51,145 nucleotides of DNA from Gemmatimonadota bacterium (lineage in GTDB: Bacteria; 4572-55; J002): the NCBI GenBank assembly GCA_003697105.1, contig RFFQ01000186.1, positions 1-51,145 of the forward strand. The letters run 5' to 3'. A program made the position numbers and the translations under genes. Positions 27,250 to 35,295 of this stretch are shown one piece after another (within the stretch, counting starts at the first letter, position 1; each line of letters opens with the position of its first letter). The notes beneath the pieces were generated by a model. That model had not been told where the DNA came from and did no database searches. It saw only the letters and a list, made by a program, of their open reading frames with translations.

Positions 27250-27780
27250 ATGCTGTATACATATCACGGCATCGCGCCTAAAATTGGTAAAAATGTGTAT
27301 CTTGCGCCCGGCAGTCATGTGCTGGGCGATGTGGTTTTGGGGGATGAGGTGAGCATCTGGTTCAATACGGTGGTTCGGGGGGATGTCCATTATATCCGTA
27401 TTGGCGCCCGCACCAATATTCAGGATAATTCGATGGTGCATGTGGAAAATGGGCGTTATCCCGCGATTATTGGAGCGGATGTGACGGTCGGGCATAATGC
27501 GGTGATTCATGGATGTACCATCGAAGATGTCTGTCTGATCGGCATGGGTGCGATCATCCTAAACAATGCCACTATCGGTACCGGTTCGATTGTTGCCGCC
27601 GGTGCGCTGGTTAAAGAACATCAAATTATCCCACCACGGAGTTTGGTGGCAGGTGTTCCAGCAACGATCAAACGCACTGTCACGGATAACGAATACCAAC
27701 GCATTCAAGCCTCCGCCAAAAAATATGTCGAGTACAAAACGATTTATATTCAACACGTGGAACCATTGCCGGGGTTGTAA
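27250..27780 (+). CDS. Gamma-carbonic anhydrase family protein
   Basis: A 176-residue left-handed beta-helix (hexapeptide repeat) protein of the YrdA/PaaY type. The three zinc His of the family are in place (SMVHV and VGHNAVIHG), so it could bind metal and hydrate CO2, though many relatives have no proven activity. The core of repeats runs from about 10 to 150. The ATG at 27250 (MLYTYHG) is the family start; the frame is open further upstream inside the previous gene, where sequence no longer fits. Its stop overlaps the next start by one base (TAATG). Confidence 0.9.
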   Translation: MLYTYHGIAPKIGKNVYLAPGSHVLGDVVLGDEVSIWFNTVVRGDVHYIRIGARTNIQDNSMVHVENGRYPAIIGADVTVGHNAVIHGCTIEDVCLIGMGAIILNNATIGTGSIVAAGALVKEHQIIPPRSLVAGVPATIKRTVTDNEYQRIQASAKKYVEYKTIYIQHVEPLPGL

Positions 27781-29588
27781 TGAATCATAAACTTCTTTTT
27801 GTTCTGTCTCAAGTTGTGTTGCTGGGGGTACTGTTCAGTTGTACTTCAACGACCCCAACGCGCCCATCAGATATGCCAGACCGGCAGTATCTGGAAATGG
27901 AAGCGGAATTGGTTTTTGATGAAGCTCTTAAAAACTATCGGGAAAATCGGTTGCAACTGGCTATTGAGAATTTTGAAGACCTGATTCGTTCCTATCCGAA
28001 CAGCCGGAAACGCGCCGAATCCTACTATTTGATGGGAGATGCACAATACCGCCTCCGGCAATATCCCCAAGCGATCCATACCTTAAACACACTGATTACT
28101 ACTTATCCTCAGAATGAATTTTCGACGAAAGCACTGTTGCTGATCGCCCAAACCTATTTTTCCGGTGAGGATTACCTTCAAGCGGCGGCGTTTTCTATTC
28201 GTTTTCTAGACCGCGTTCAGGATAACCCCCTTGCTCAGGAAGCACACCAGTTGCTGGAAGAATTAGTCTATTCCTACTTAACGGTAGGTGAACTGGATCA
28301 GTTGGCGGAAACCTACCAGCAAGCCACGGTACGGGATAAACTGCTATATGTGTTAGCGCGCCGATATAGTCAAAAAAATGAGTTTTCCAAGGCGCGCCGT
28401 GTCTTGATTGATTTGTTACAACATTATCCAGATAGTGCCTATTATGTTGCTGCTCGAACGCTGTATGAACAAATTCGTATTTCTGGGGGATATGACCTCT
28501 CCGAAATTCGCCGGACAGAGCAAGATTCAAGTTATCATCGTCCCGTTTTGCCGGCAAAAGCCCTTTCTATCGGTTTGATTTGTCCACTGACTGGGCGTTA
28601 CGCGGTTTACGGGCAGGCGGTGCAAGCTGGAATCAAATTGGCTATAAAAAAATTTGAATCCCGCGAGGGTATTCAGATAAATTTGGTTACCCGAGATTCA
28701 CAAGCCGACCCCATTGTGGCGCTTCAAGCCGTCAATCAGTTGATCGAAGCCGAAGAAGTGGTCGCGATTTTAGGTCCGGTGATGAGTGATCCGACGGTTG
28801 TGGTTGCCGGTGTTGCTCAGGGACATCATATTCCACTGATCACGCCAACGGCAACCGACCGCGACATTAGTTCCATCGGCTCATATATTTTTCGGCTCAA
28901 TGCGACCACCGCCACGCAAGGGGTGGAAATGGCAGATTACGCGGTGAATGAGTTAGGATACCGTAAATTCGGCTTGCTGTATTCCACCAATCCCGGCGCG
29001 ATTCAACTGGCGCGGAGTTTTGAAAATCGAGTTTTACAATACGGCGGCTTTATTGTCTCGGATCAACAGTTTGTGGAGGGTACCACAGATTTTCGGGAGC
29101 AGATGGAAGCTCTCAAAGCCGCAGAACCGGAAGCGATTTATATCCCAGCGACGCCCGCCGAGGCTGTGTTAATCGCTCCCCAACTGGCATACCACCACAT
29201 TGATGCCCAGATTCTTGGTTCGGAGGGGTGGGGCGATGAGAGTGTGATCCGGCTCGGAGAACGATATGTGAATCATGCGATTTTCACGGCACAGTTTTAC
29301 AGTTCGACCGACTCTCCGGTGGGGACACAATTTCAGAGCACATTTCAATATGAGTATGGTTACAAACCAGACCGTACCGCCGCTTTAGGCTATGATGCTG
29401 TAAATCTGATTTTATCCTGTGTGGCTCAGGGAAATACAACTCCTACCGCCATTCAGCAATGCCTTGCCCGTACGCGTGATTATGAAGGGGCCTCTGGAAA
29501 AATCACCTTTCTGGAGAGTGGTGATGCCAAACGAGATGTGGTATTGTTGACTATCATTGATGGCAATTTTGTGGAGGTTCACGATTAA
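27780..29588 (+). CDS. Lipoprotein with TPR region and periplasmic-binding domain (LppC/LpoA-like)
   Basis: A 602-residue envelope protein. The signal peptide ends in a lipobox (LLGVLFSC, Cys at about 21). Residues 40-240 form TPR-like helices (YRENRLQLAIENFEDLIRSY and similar). Residues 262-600 are a type I periplasmic-binding fold of the branched-chain amino-acid type (IGLICPLTGRYAVYGQ, ILGPVMSDP, TPTATDRD). This TPR plus Peripla_BP_6 layout is that of LppC/LpoA, an outer-membrane lipoprotein that activates penicillin-binding proteins in gamma-proteobacteria. No ABC permease genes are near, which favours a regulatory over a transport role. Coupled to the carbonic anhydrase gene (TAATG). Confidence 0.85.
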   Translation: MNHKLLFVLSQVVLLGVLFSCTSTTPTRPSDMPDRQYLEMEAELVFDEALKNYRENRLQLAIENFEDLIRSYPNSRKRAESYYLMGDAQYRLRQYPQAIHTLNTLITTYPQNEFSTKALLLIAQTYFSGEDYLQAAAFSIRFLDRVQDNPLAQEAHQLLEELVYSYLTVGELDQLAETYQQATVRDKLLYVLARRYSQKNEFSKARRVLIDLLQHYPDSAYYVAARTLYEQIRISGGYDLSEIRRTEQDSSYHRPVLPAKALSIGLICPLTGRYAVYGQAVQAGIKLAIKKFESREGIQINLVTRDSQADPIVALQAVNQLIEAEEVVAILGPVMSDPTVVVAGVAQGHHIPLITPTATDRDISSIGSYIFRLNATTATQGVEMADYAVNELGYRKFGLLYSTNPGAIQLARSFENRVLQYGGFIVSDQQFVEGTTDFREQMEALKAAEPEAIYIPATPAEAVLIAPQLAYHHIDAQILGSEGWGDESVIRLGERYVNHAIFTAQFYSSTDSPVGTQFQSTFQYEYGYKPDRTAALGYDAVNLILSCVAQGNTTPTAIQQCLARTRDYEGASGKITFLESGDAKRDVVLLTIIDGNFVEVHD

Positions 29589-30438
29589 CGTTGGGATTGT
29601 TGGCGCAGGACGGGTGGGTTGTGCCCTTGCCGTTGCGCTAGGGCGATGTGGTTACCGGATTACAGGGATTTCCAGCCGGCGGCGGGCATCGGCTCAGATA
29701 TGTGCCGGATGCGTACCCGGTCAAGCCCCGCCCCCTGTTGTGGAGCTATCCGAACTACCGGTACTGGCAGAGACGATCTTTTTAGCCGTCCCAGATGACC
29801 AACTGCAGGCGGTTAGCCAATCATTGCAACCGGTGCTACAGCCGCACCATGTGCTGATTCATCTGAGTGGGGTATTGGGGGCGGCAGAGGTGATCGCGCA
29901 TCCAAATGCACTCTCCTTTCATCCCATCAAAAGTTTTTCGCGCCGGAAAACCCAAACCAATGAATTTGAGGGGATTTTTATCACCTTAGAAGGGACGCCA
30001 ACCGCGTTACCGGTGGGGAGGGCAATTGCCCAGCGCCTTGGTGCCAACGTTCTGTATGTGGATTCGGCGCAAAAAGCGGTGTACCATGCCGCTTTGTGTC
30101 TCGCATCCAATTATTTGGTGACCCTTTTTGACCTCGCACGGGGGTTGTGCCATACCAGTGGACTTCCAGAAGACGTTATACCCCAACTGCTTTTCACATT
30201 AATGAGTGGCACTCTGGAGAATTTGCAGCGCGACCCGGTGGAAAATGCCCTGACTGGCCCGATCGCCCGCGGAGATGTCCAAACAATACGTAAACATCTG
30301 GATGCGTTAGCCGCTACCACACCGGATCAATTGCCCATCTATAAAATGCTGGGACGTTACACGCTTGACATTGTCCGGCGTAAACAACAGGTATCTTTGG
30401 ATCGTCTTATTGCACTCACCGATTTATTGAAGGATTGA
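29560..30438 (+). CDS. Rossmann-fold DUF2520 protein
   Basis: A 292-residue protein with an N-terminal NAD(P)-binding domain (NVGIVGAGRVGCALA) and a C-terminal DUF2520 domain with its hallmarks LSFHPIKSF and ALTGPIARGD. Relatives are annotated as putative oxidoreductases of unknown substrate. The ATG at 29560 lies inside the upstream gene and lacks a good ribosome site. A strong GGAGG (29573-29577) instead stands six bases before an in-frame ATT at 29584, which would give the start INVGIVGAG, typical for the family. A rare ATT start is thus possible. Confidence 0.85.
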   Translation: MAILWRFTINVGIVGAGRVGCALAVALGRCGYRITGISSRRRASAQICAGCVPGQAPPPVVELSELPVLAETIFLAVPDDQLQAVSQSLQPVLQPHHVLIHLSGVLGAAEVIAHPNALSFHPIKSFSRRKTQTNEFEGIFITLEGTPTALPVGRAIAQRLGANVLYVDSAQKAVYHAALCLASNYLVTLFDLARGLCHTSGLPEDVIPQLLFTLMSGTLENLQRDPVENALTGPIARGDVQTIRKHLDALAATTPDQLPIYKMLGRYTLDIVRRKQQVSLDRLIALTDLLKD

Positions 30439-30442
30439 TGTG

Positions 30443-30976
30443 ATGCCATATTTTATTGAAGGTGTCGAAGTCAAATTGGTCTTAGGTGATTTGACGGAAG
30501 CGGATGTCGAGGCTATTGTTAATTCAGAGTGTGACCAATTAACGATGGCGCGAGGGGTAAGCGGAGCAATTCGTATGCGTGGCGGTGAAACCATTTACCA
30601 AGCTCTTCAAGAGCATGGCAAGGGGACCGTCGGCGAGGCGATTTTAACGAGCGGTGGCGACTTAAACGCGCAACACGTGATACACGCCATTATCATGGAT
30701 ACGGATTTTACCACCGATATGATCAAAATCCGTGAATGTACCCAGAATTGTCTGAACTTAGCAAATGAACACCGGTATATTTCAATAGCGTTTCCGGCAT
30801 TTGGCACCGGTGTCGGGGATTATCCCCCGGATTTGTGCGCTCAAAACATGCTTAGCGAAATTCGGTCTGTTTTGCAAACACACCGTGAGGCAATCTCTAT
30901 TAAAGAAATTCGCTTTTATCTCCATAATCAAGCTGTGTACGACGCGTTTGAAGAAGAATTGAAAAAACAGTTGTAA
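30443..30976 (+). CDS. Macrodomain protein
   Basis: A 177-residue stand-alone macrodomain, a fold that binds ADP-ribose and often removes it from proteins or O-acetyl-ADP-ribose. Matching motifs are AIVNSECDQL (adenine/ribose side), ARGVSGAIR (phosphate loop) and FPAFGTGVGDYP (second loop). In the first motif the usual N-A-A-N is replaced by N-S-E-C, so the catalytic Asn may be missing and binding rather than hydrolysis is possible. AAGGA precedes the ATG at 30443. It follows the DUF2520 gene by four bases. Confidence 0.85.
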   Translation: MPYFIEGVEVKLVLGDLTEADVEAIVNSECDQLTMARGVSGAIRMRGGETIYQALQEHGKGTVGEAILTSGGDLNAQHVIHAIIMDTDFTTDMIKIRECTQNCLNLANEHRYISIAFPAFGTGVGDYPPDLCAQNMLSEIRSVLQTHREAISIKEIRFYLHNQAVYDAFEEELKKQL

Positions 30977-31005
30977 TTCACTATAAACGTAATGAAGGAG
31001 CTTTC

Positions 31006-32586
31006 ATGAAGCTAAGAATCGCACTGGTTCTTGGGGTCTGTTTACTGGCAAATTCGGCGCTGTTTTCCCAACCGGTCTCTGCGGACTATGCCGAGCAAAT
31101 GCGGGCTTTTCAAGGTGCACTTCGTACCATCAAAATGTACTATGTCCAAGATGTGGATTCTGAAGACCTGATTTACCGGGCGATTGATTCCATGCTGGAA
31201 CAACTCGACCCTCATAGTAACTTTTTGGATGCCGCCGCGGCAAAAAGACTGGCGGAGGAGCATCGCGGTAGTTTTGGGGGTTTGGGCATTGTGATCACGA
31301 TTCGGAATGACGTCTTAACGGTTTCCGCCCTGATCAATGATCGGACTCCGGGGGCGCTTGCCGGCCTGCTACCGGGGGATCAGATCATCAAAATTGAAGG
31401 AGAATCAACTGAAGGCATTACCACCAGCGAAGCTGCCCAAAAAATGCGCGGTCCCATTGGTACAAAAGTGACCATTACCGTCAAGCGCGCCGGTGTGGAC
31501 GAGCCGATTGATTTTACCATCACGCGCGGTAATATTCCGGTGGATACCGTACCGTACGCGTTTATGGTCGCACCGGGGATTGGTTATCTCCGGTTGGAGC
31601 GCTTTACCCAAAAGGCCATCCATGAATTCAATAAATACGTCAAAGAATTAGAAGATGCCGGGATGGAAAGCCTCATTTTAGATTTGCGGGGAAATCCCGG
31701 TGGCTATTTAGAACAGGCGTTTGGTATTGCGGAGCAGTTTATCGGTGATCAGGGTGTTATTGTTGAAACACGAGGGCGAATCCCGCGATCCACCCGGAAA
31801 TACCGCTCCCGGCGCGCACAACCCTTGCGGAAGTATCCGGTGGTGGTGCTGGTGAATGAAGGTAGTGCGAGTGCCTCCGAAATTGTAGCCGGTGCATTGC
31901 AAGACTGGGATCGCGGTTTAGTGGTCGGTGAAACGACATTTGGCAAAGGTTTAGTGCAACGCGTGTTTACCGCTCGAACGCCACCCTACCCCATTACTGC
32001 CTGTGACGGTTGCCAGTTGAAATTGACGACCGCGCGGTATTACACCCCAAGCGGGCGGTGTATTCAAAAACCATACGAAGGACTTGACATCTTCAACTAC
32101 CGCCATGAGCGGATTACGGACACCAAAGACCGCCCAAAATATCAAACCATGCACGGGCGTACCGTTTACGGCGGGGGAGGAATTTCCCCAGATGTGGAAG
32201 TGAAAATGGATAAGTTGAGTAAAGTCAGCTCCATTTTGCGTAGCCGTAATGCGTTCCGGCTGTTTGTCCAATACTATTATGAGCATATTCAACCGTTAGC
32301 GAACCTAACGGAAGTCCCTTCGGTGGATTCTACGCTCCAACAGCATTTTCTGACCTATCTGGAAACAGAAGCGATCCGCGTTGAACCGGAGGATGTGAAA
32401 GAAGATTGGGATTACATCCAACATGCCTTGAGCTACGAACTCACTTTAGAATATTGGAGCAAAAAGGGAACAGATTACCACCATGCCCGGCAAGAAGCGT
32501 ACAAACAACTGATTCCCGTAGATACCCAATTAGCGAAAGCAATTGAACTGGCACCTAACGCCGAAGATTTGTTGGCACAGTGGTAA
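31006..32586 (+). CDS. C-terminal processing peptidase, S41 family
   Basis: A 526-residue periplasmic serine protease of the CtpA/Prc type. It has a signal peptide (1-26, cleaved after VSA), a cap region, a PDZ domain (about 85-170, GGLGIVI and GLLPGDQIIKIEGE) and the protease core. The Ser-Lys dyad is in GSASASEIVAG (Ser) and TFGKGLVQ (Lys). An insert with two Cys (ITACDGCQLKL) stands next to the strand TTARYYTPSGRCIQKP. Such proteases trim precursors or control peptidoglycan hydrolases; the neighbouring LpoA-like lipoprotein fits an envelope role. AAGGAG precedes the ATG. Confidence 0.95.
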   Translation: MKLRIALVLGVCLLANSALFSQPVSADYAEQMRAFQGALRTIKMYYVQDVDSEDLIYRAIDSMLEQLDPHSNFLDAAAAKRLAEEHRGSFGGLGIVITIRNDVLTVSALINDRTPGALAGLLPGDQIIKIEGESTEGITTSEAAQKMRGPIGTKVTITVKRAGVDEPIDFTITRGNIPVDTVPYAFMVAPGIGYLRLERFTQKAIHEFNKYVKELEDAGMESLILDLRGNPGGYLEQAFGIAEQFIGDQGVIVETRGRIPRSTRKYRSRRAQPLRKYPVVVLVNEGSASASEIVAGALQDWDRGLVVGETTFGKGLVQRVFTARTPPYPITACDGCQLKLTTARYYTPSGRCIQKPYEGLDIFNYRHERITDTKDRPKYQTMHGRTVYGGGGISPDVEVKMDKLSKVSSILRSRNAFRLFVQYYYEHIQPLANLTEVPSVDSTLQQHFLTYLETEAIRVEPEDVKEDWDYIQHALSYELTLEYWSKKGTDYHHARQEAYKQLIPVDTQLAKAIELAPNAEDLLAQW

Positions 32587-32676
32587 TCGACCACAGAGGA
32601 GGTCTCAAACAAGGGGATTTCAATCGGTTCAAAAAGCGGGGATGTTGGGTCTCCGCTTTTCTTTATGGAGGTAGGC

Positions 32677-33657
32677 GTGAAGTTTCGGCGTTTAGAACGA
32701 GACCTTTTTGGCACATGGCTGTATGCCACCGTGCCGGAGGATCAAAAAAAAGCGATAAAAATACTCGGTACCGCCACCGATGGTGATGATGTGAGCCACG
32801 CCCGGCGGTTGCTCCTAGAATGCCTTGCCCGCAACATCCACACCGAAATGGCTGTTACCAGTCTGCTAAACCTTGGATTGGTAGGTTACGAACTCCCGCA
32901 ACTAACCGATTTTTTGCTCCGTCCTGACCGGGACAGCAGCCGTACGCGGGGACAAACCATAGATGCTATTGCCGCTCTTCCCATTAGAGACGCCATGTTG
33001 TTTTTGCGCGATCTCTACCAGCACCCGGATGCCTCCATATCACTCAAAGTGATGATCATCATTGCCGTGATAAATACGGGTGACCCCGCCCGGTTGGAAC
33101 CGCTGATCAACTGGATCGACATTACCTCCGAGGTTGTGGAAATTGAGCGACTCCACCAGATCATACGTAAAACCGGTGATACCCCGACCCCGACAGATAG
33201 TTTACTTCCGGTATTCTTAGTGGCGCTACTGAAAAAATTTCAAAATGACGCGCCGGATGCGTTACAATATCGCTATCAAACCTATTTTATCCTCAGTTGG
33301 TTTCGTGACCATCCCCACCACATTGATGAAGCTGTCATTGACCGGTTCGTGCCGTTGCTTCATGACCCTCCGCTGTTTCCTCATGTCAAGGCTGCCCTCG
33401 ATCAGGTGGCACAACAGACACCATCCCATCCGTTGAAGAAAATCTTGCAAGAAAAAGAGTGGGAGAGTATTCGGCACCGGGTGGAAACACGGCTTGCCGC
33501 AGGAGATTTTACAGATGCCGCTACCGTGGATCACATTACTGATGAGGTTCTGAAAACGATTATCCGGCAACGGGTGGTGGAAATGCCGGAGACAGAACCT
33601 TCCGATGTCGTCGGAAATGTGATTCAAAATGTCCTGCGTACTTTGGGGTTAGATTAG
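32677..33657 (+). CDS. Helical, HEAT-like protein of unknown function
   Basis: A 326-residue protein I do not recognise. It is rich in paired helices with HEAT/armadillo-like spacing (for example AVTSLLNLGLVGYELPQL, AIAALPIRDAMLFLRDL, LKVMIIIAVINTGDPARL). There are no Cys-rich motifs, no signal peptide and no membrane helix. GGAGG (32667-32671) stands six bases before a GTG at 32677 (start MKFRRLERDLFGTW); the in-frame ATG at 32665 overlaps that site and is less likely. It is the last gene of the plus-strand series and converges on the nuclease gene with a one-base gap. A protein-binding scaffold role is a guess. Confidence 0.75.
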   Translation: MKFRRLERDLFGTWLYATVPEDQKKAIKILGTATDGDDVSHARRLLLECLARNIHTEMAVTSLLNLGLVGYELPQLTDFLLRPDRDSSRTRGQTIDAIAALPIRDAMLFLRDLYQHPDASISLKVMIIIAVINTGDPARLEPLINWIDITSEVVEIERLHQIIRKTGDTPTPTDSLLPVFLVALLKKFQNDAPDALQYRYQTYFILSWFRDHPHHIDEAVIDRFVPLLHDPPLFPHVKAALDQVAQQTPSHPLKKILQEKEWESIRHRVETRLAAGDFTDAATVDHITDEVLKTIIRQRVVEMPETEPSDVVGNVIQNVLRTLGLD

Positions 33658-33658
33658 C

Positions 33659-34468
33659 TCAAAATTCAATTTCTGCCAGTGCTATAAAATCGATAGTCTC
33701 TATATCGTCTTCCACGTCAATGCCATGTCCTACCTCGCCCTGCCGGCAATATGACCGGTACTGGCATTGGGGGCATTCTTTATCTTTCTTTTCCGTCTTT
33801 GTAAAGTCAGCTTCTGTGCGCAACTGGGTGATCTTCTGGATAGCGTTTTGCAATTTTGCTTTAACGTGCTGGTGGAACGTTTCATGGTATGCGATCACGA
33901 CAGGTTGCGCCGGATATTCGGCATACCAGTACACAAATGATATTTGTGCCGGAGAGATGGCTGTTTCTCCGTACAAATGTTGGCTACCTTCTGCCAACAC
34001 ATAGCAATAAACGGCAGTTTGCCAACTTTCTTTAAGCTGATTATACTTCGGTGGAGACTCGCTAGTTTTCCAGTCCACAATGACCGCCTCTCCACTGGGG
34101 GTGAAAATGAGCCGGTCATATTTTGCCGTTAGCCGGTAGCCTTCAAATGGTACTGAAAGTTCCACCTCAGAGAGATGCTCTCCGGCGGGTAAATCCGGTG
34201 GGGTGACCGTGTAGTTTACCCACCACTGCTTCAACTTTTCATCCTGTTGCAAAAGCGGGGAGACCTCCAGTCCCAGAGCCTCTTGGTAGACCAACTGGTG
34301 GAATGCCTGCCCCCGACGAATTTTGGCATCTTGTTCGGTTAGTTGGTGGGTCACCGGGGCGGGCCACGCCAGTTTTTTCACATCCCGCAGATAAAATTTG
34401 CGCGGACACTGGTCAAATAAGGTTAAACAACTCTGGCTAAACTGAAATTGATCGGGGATTAAAGACAT
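33659..34468 (-). CDS. RecB-family (Cas4-like) nuclease with Fe-S cysteines
   Basis: A 269-residue PD-(D/E)XK nuclease. Core residues are the His of RRGQAFHQLVY, the Asp of TAKYDRL, the D-x-K of VIVDWKTS and the QxxxY of QTAVYCYV. A C-terminal CPQCQYRSYC (C-x2-C-x5-C) with one or two Cys in CLTLFDQCPRKFYL would hold an Fe-S cluster, as in Cas4 and AddB. No CRISPR array or cas1/cas2 lies nearby, so it is a free-standing repair or phage-defence type exonuclease. The ATG at 34468 follows AAGGA. It converges on the helical gene with no terminator between. Confidence 0.88.
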   Translation of the reverse strand: MSLIPDQFQFSQSCLTLFDQCPRKFYLRDVKKLAWPAPVTHQLTEQDAKIRRGQAFHQLVYQEALGLEVSPLLQQDEKLKQWWVNYTVTPPDLPAGEHLSEVELSVPFEGYRLTAKYDRLIFTPSGEAVIVDWKTSESPPKYNQLKESWQTAVYCYVLAEGSQHLYGETAISPAQISFVYWYAEYPAQPVVIAYHETFHQHVKAKLQNAIQKITQLRTEADFTKTEKKDKECPQCQYRSYCRQGEVGHGIDVEDDIETIDFIALAEIEF

Positions 34469-34564
34469 GAGGATTCCTTACGTTAAACTCATCCAATTGC
34501 GATCCTGACGGTAAAATGCCACCCGTAGGTTGGCAATTACATCATGGGGGGAGCTTGCCTTTTT

Positions 34565-34781
34565 CTATTGCCGCCGGTGAGCCAAATATTTACCGATGCG
34601 TTCCTCCGATAGTCCATAGCTACGTGCCGTATCGATCAAATTGATACCCGCGTCTAGTATCGTGTTTAATTAAGGTTTCTGCTTCTTTTTCTGTGATCTG
34701 ATTGTCGCCAATCTGCGCGGCGCCAAAGCCGAGTGCAGAGACCGTTATGCCAGTTGTGCCAAAATTTCGGGGTTGGATCAT
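34565..34781 (-). pseudogene. Aldo/keto reductase remnant, frameshifted and truncated
   Basis: Read from an ATG at 34781, the minus strand gives MIQPRNFGTTGITVSALGFG then [18 protein letters not shown], the classic N-terminus of aldo/keto reductases. After LIKHDT the frame shifts. The other frame continues [20 protein letters not shown] then [10 protein letters not shown] and a stop at 34565-34567. The join would restore the family pattern [25 protein letters not shown]. Only about 70 of 280-330 residues remain; the C-terminal catalytic barrel is gone. It is a decayed or recombined fragment in the 400-base gap between the nuclease and the membrane-protein gene. Confidence 0.85.
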
Positions 34782-34876
34782 GAGCTATGGTTTATGGGGA
34801 CGCGTTAAACCGGGGGGTGTGTCTGAAAAAACCAGCTAAATACAAATAAATATTGTTTTATTTTTAGAGGTACCGG

Positions 34877-35278
34877 TCACGCCTTTGTTGCGGGGTTTGT
34901 TTCCCGATATTTGTAAAATGCTCGTATTGCGTAGTACGTGGCTATGGCGACGATCACTACGAAAAGCAGTGGTTGATGCCGTAATGGAAATGCGGGCATT
35001 TCTGCCAAATTCACGAAGACGAACAACGAGACGGGGTAGGATACAAATACCAGCAGATATAATTTTCGTTTCCACTCTCCCACGCCGATCATGGTGAGGG
35101 CTGCCCCTACTGTCGAGATGAAGGCAGAAAGTACCGGATGTGGCAGTTCTGGGGTGGGAGCCGTAGCTGCATCCAACAATAAGATTGAGAAGATCAGGCA
35201 GAGAAAAACGCCCGGAATTCCCACTAAAATAAACAGGAGTGTTTTTTGAAGATTTTCTTTGCTGAGAACAGATTCCAT
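34877..35278 (-). CDS. Small membrane protein with four predicted helices
   Basis: A 133-residue hydrophobic protein of unknown function. Helices can be placed at about 13-35, 47-65, 70-90 and 100-118. Short charged loops and a Lys/Arg-rich C-terminus (FYKYRETNPATKA) suggest cytoplasmic ends. GAGG precedes the ATG at 35278. It is 17 bases after the M14-type gene and in the same direction, so it may be its co-transcribed partner. An overlapping 152-codon frame on the same strand is a shadow. Confidence 0.75.
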   Translation of the reverse strand: MESVLSKENLQKTLLFILVGIPGVFLCLIFSILLLDAATAPTPELPHPVLSAFISTVGAALTMIGVGEWKRKLYLLVFVSYPVSLFVFVNLAEMPAFPLRHQPLLFVVIVAIATYYAIRAFYKYRETNPATKA

Positions 35279-35295
35279 GGTGTGTTTTCCTCAAA

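Noticed and set aside
33659-34468. CRISPR-associated locus, suggested by the Cas4-like gene
   Set aside because: No repeat-spacer array and no cas1, cas2 or effector gene in the window.
34836-35294. 152-codon minus-strand frame
   Set aside because: Shadow of the four-helix membrane protein in another frame; residue composition is not protein-like.
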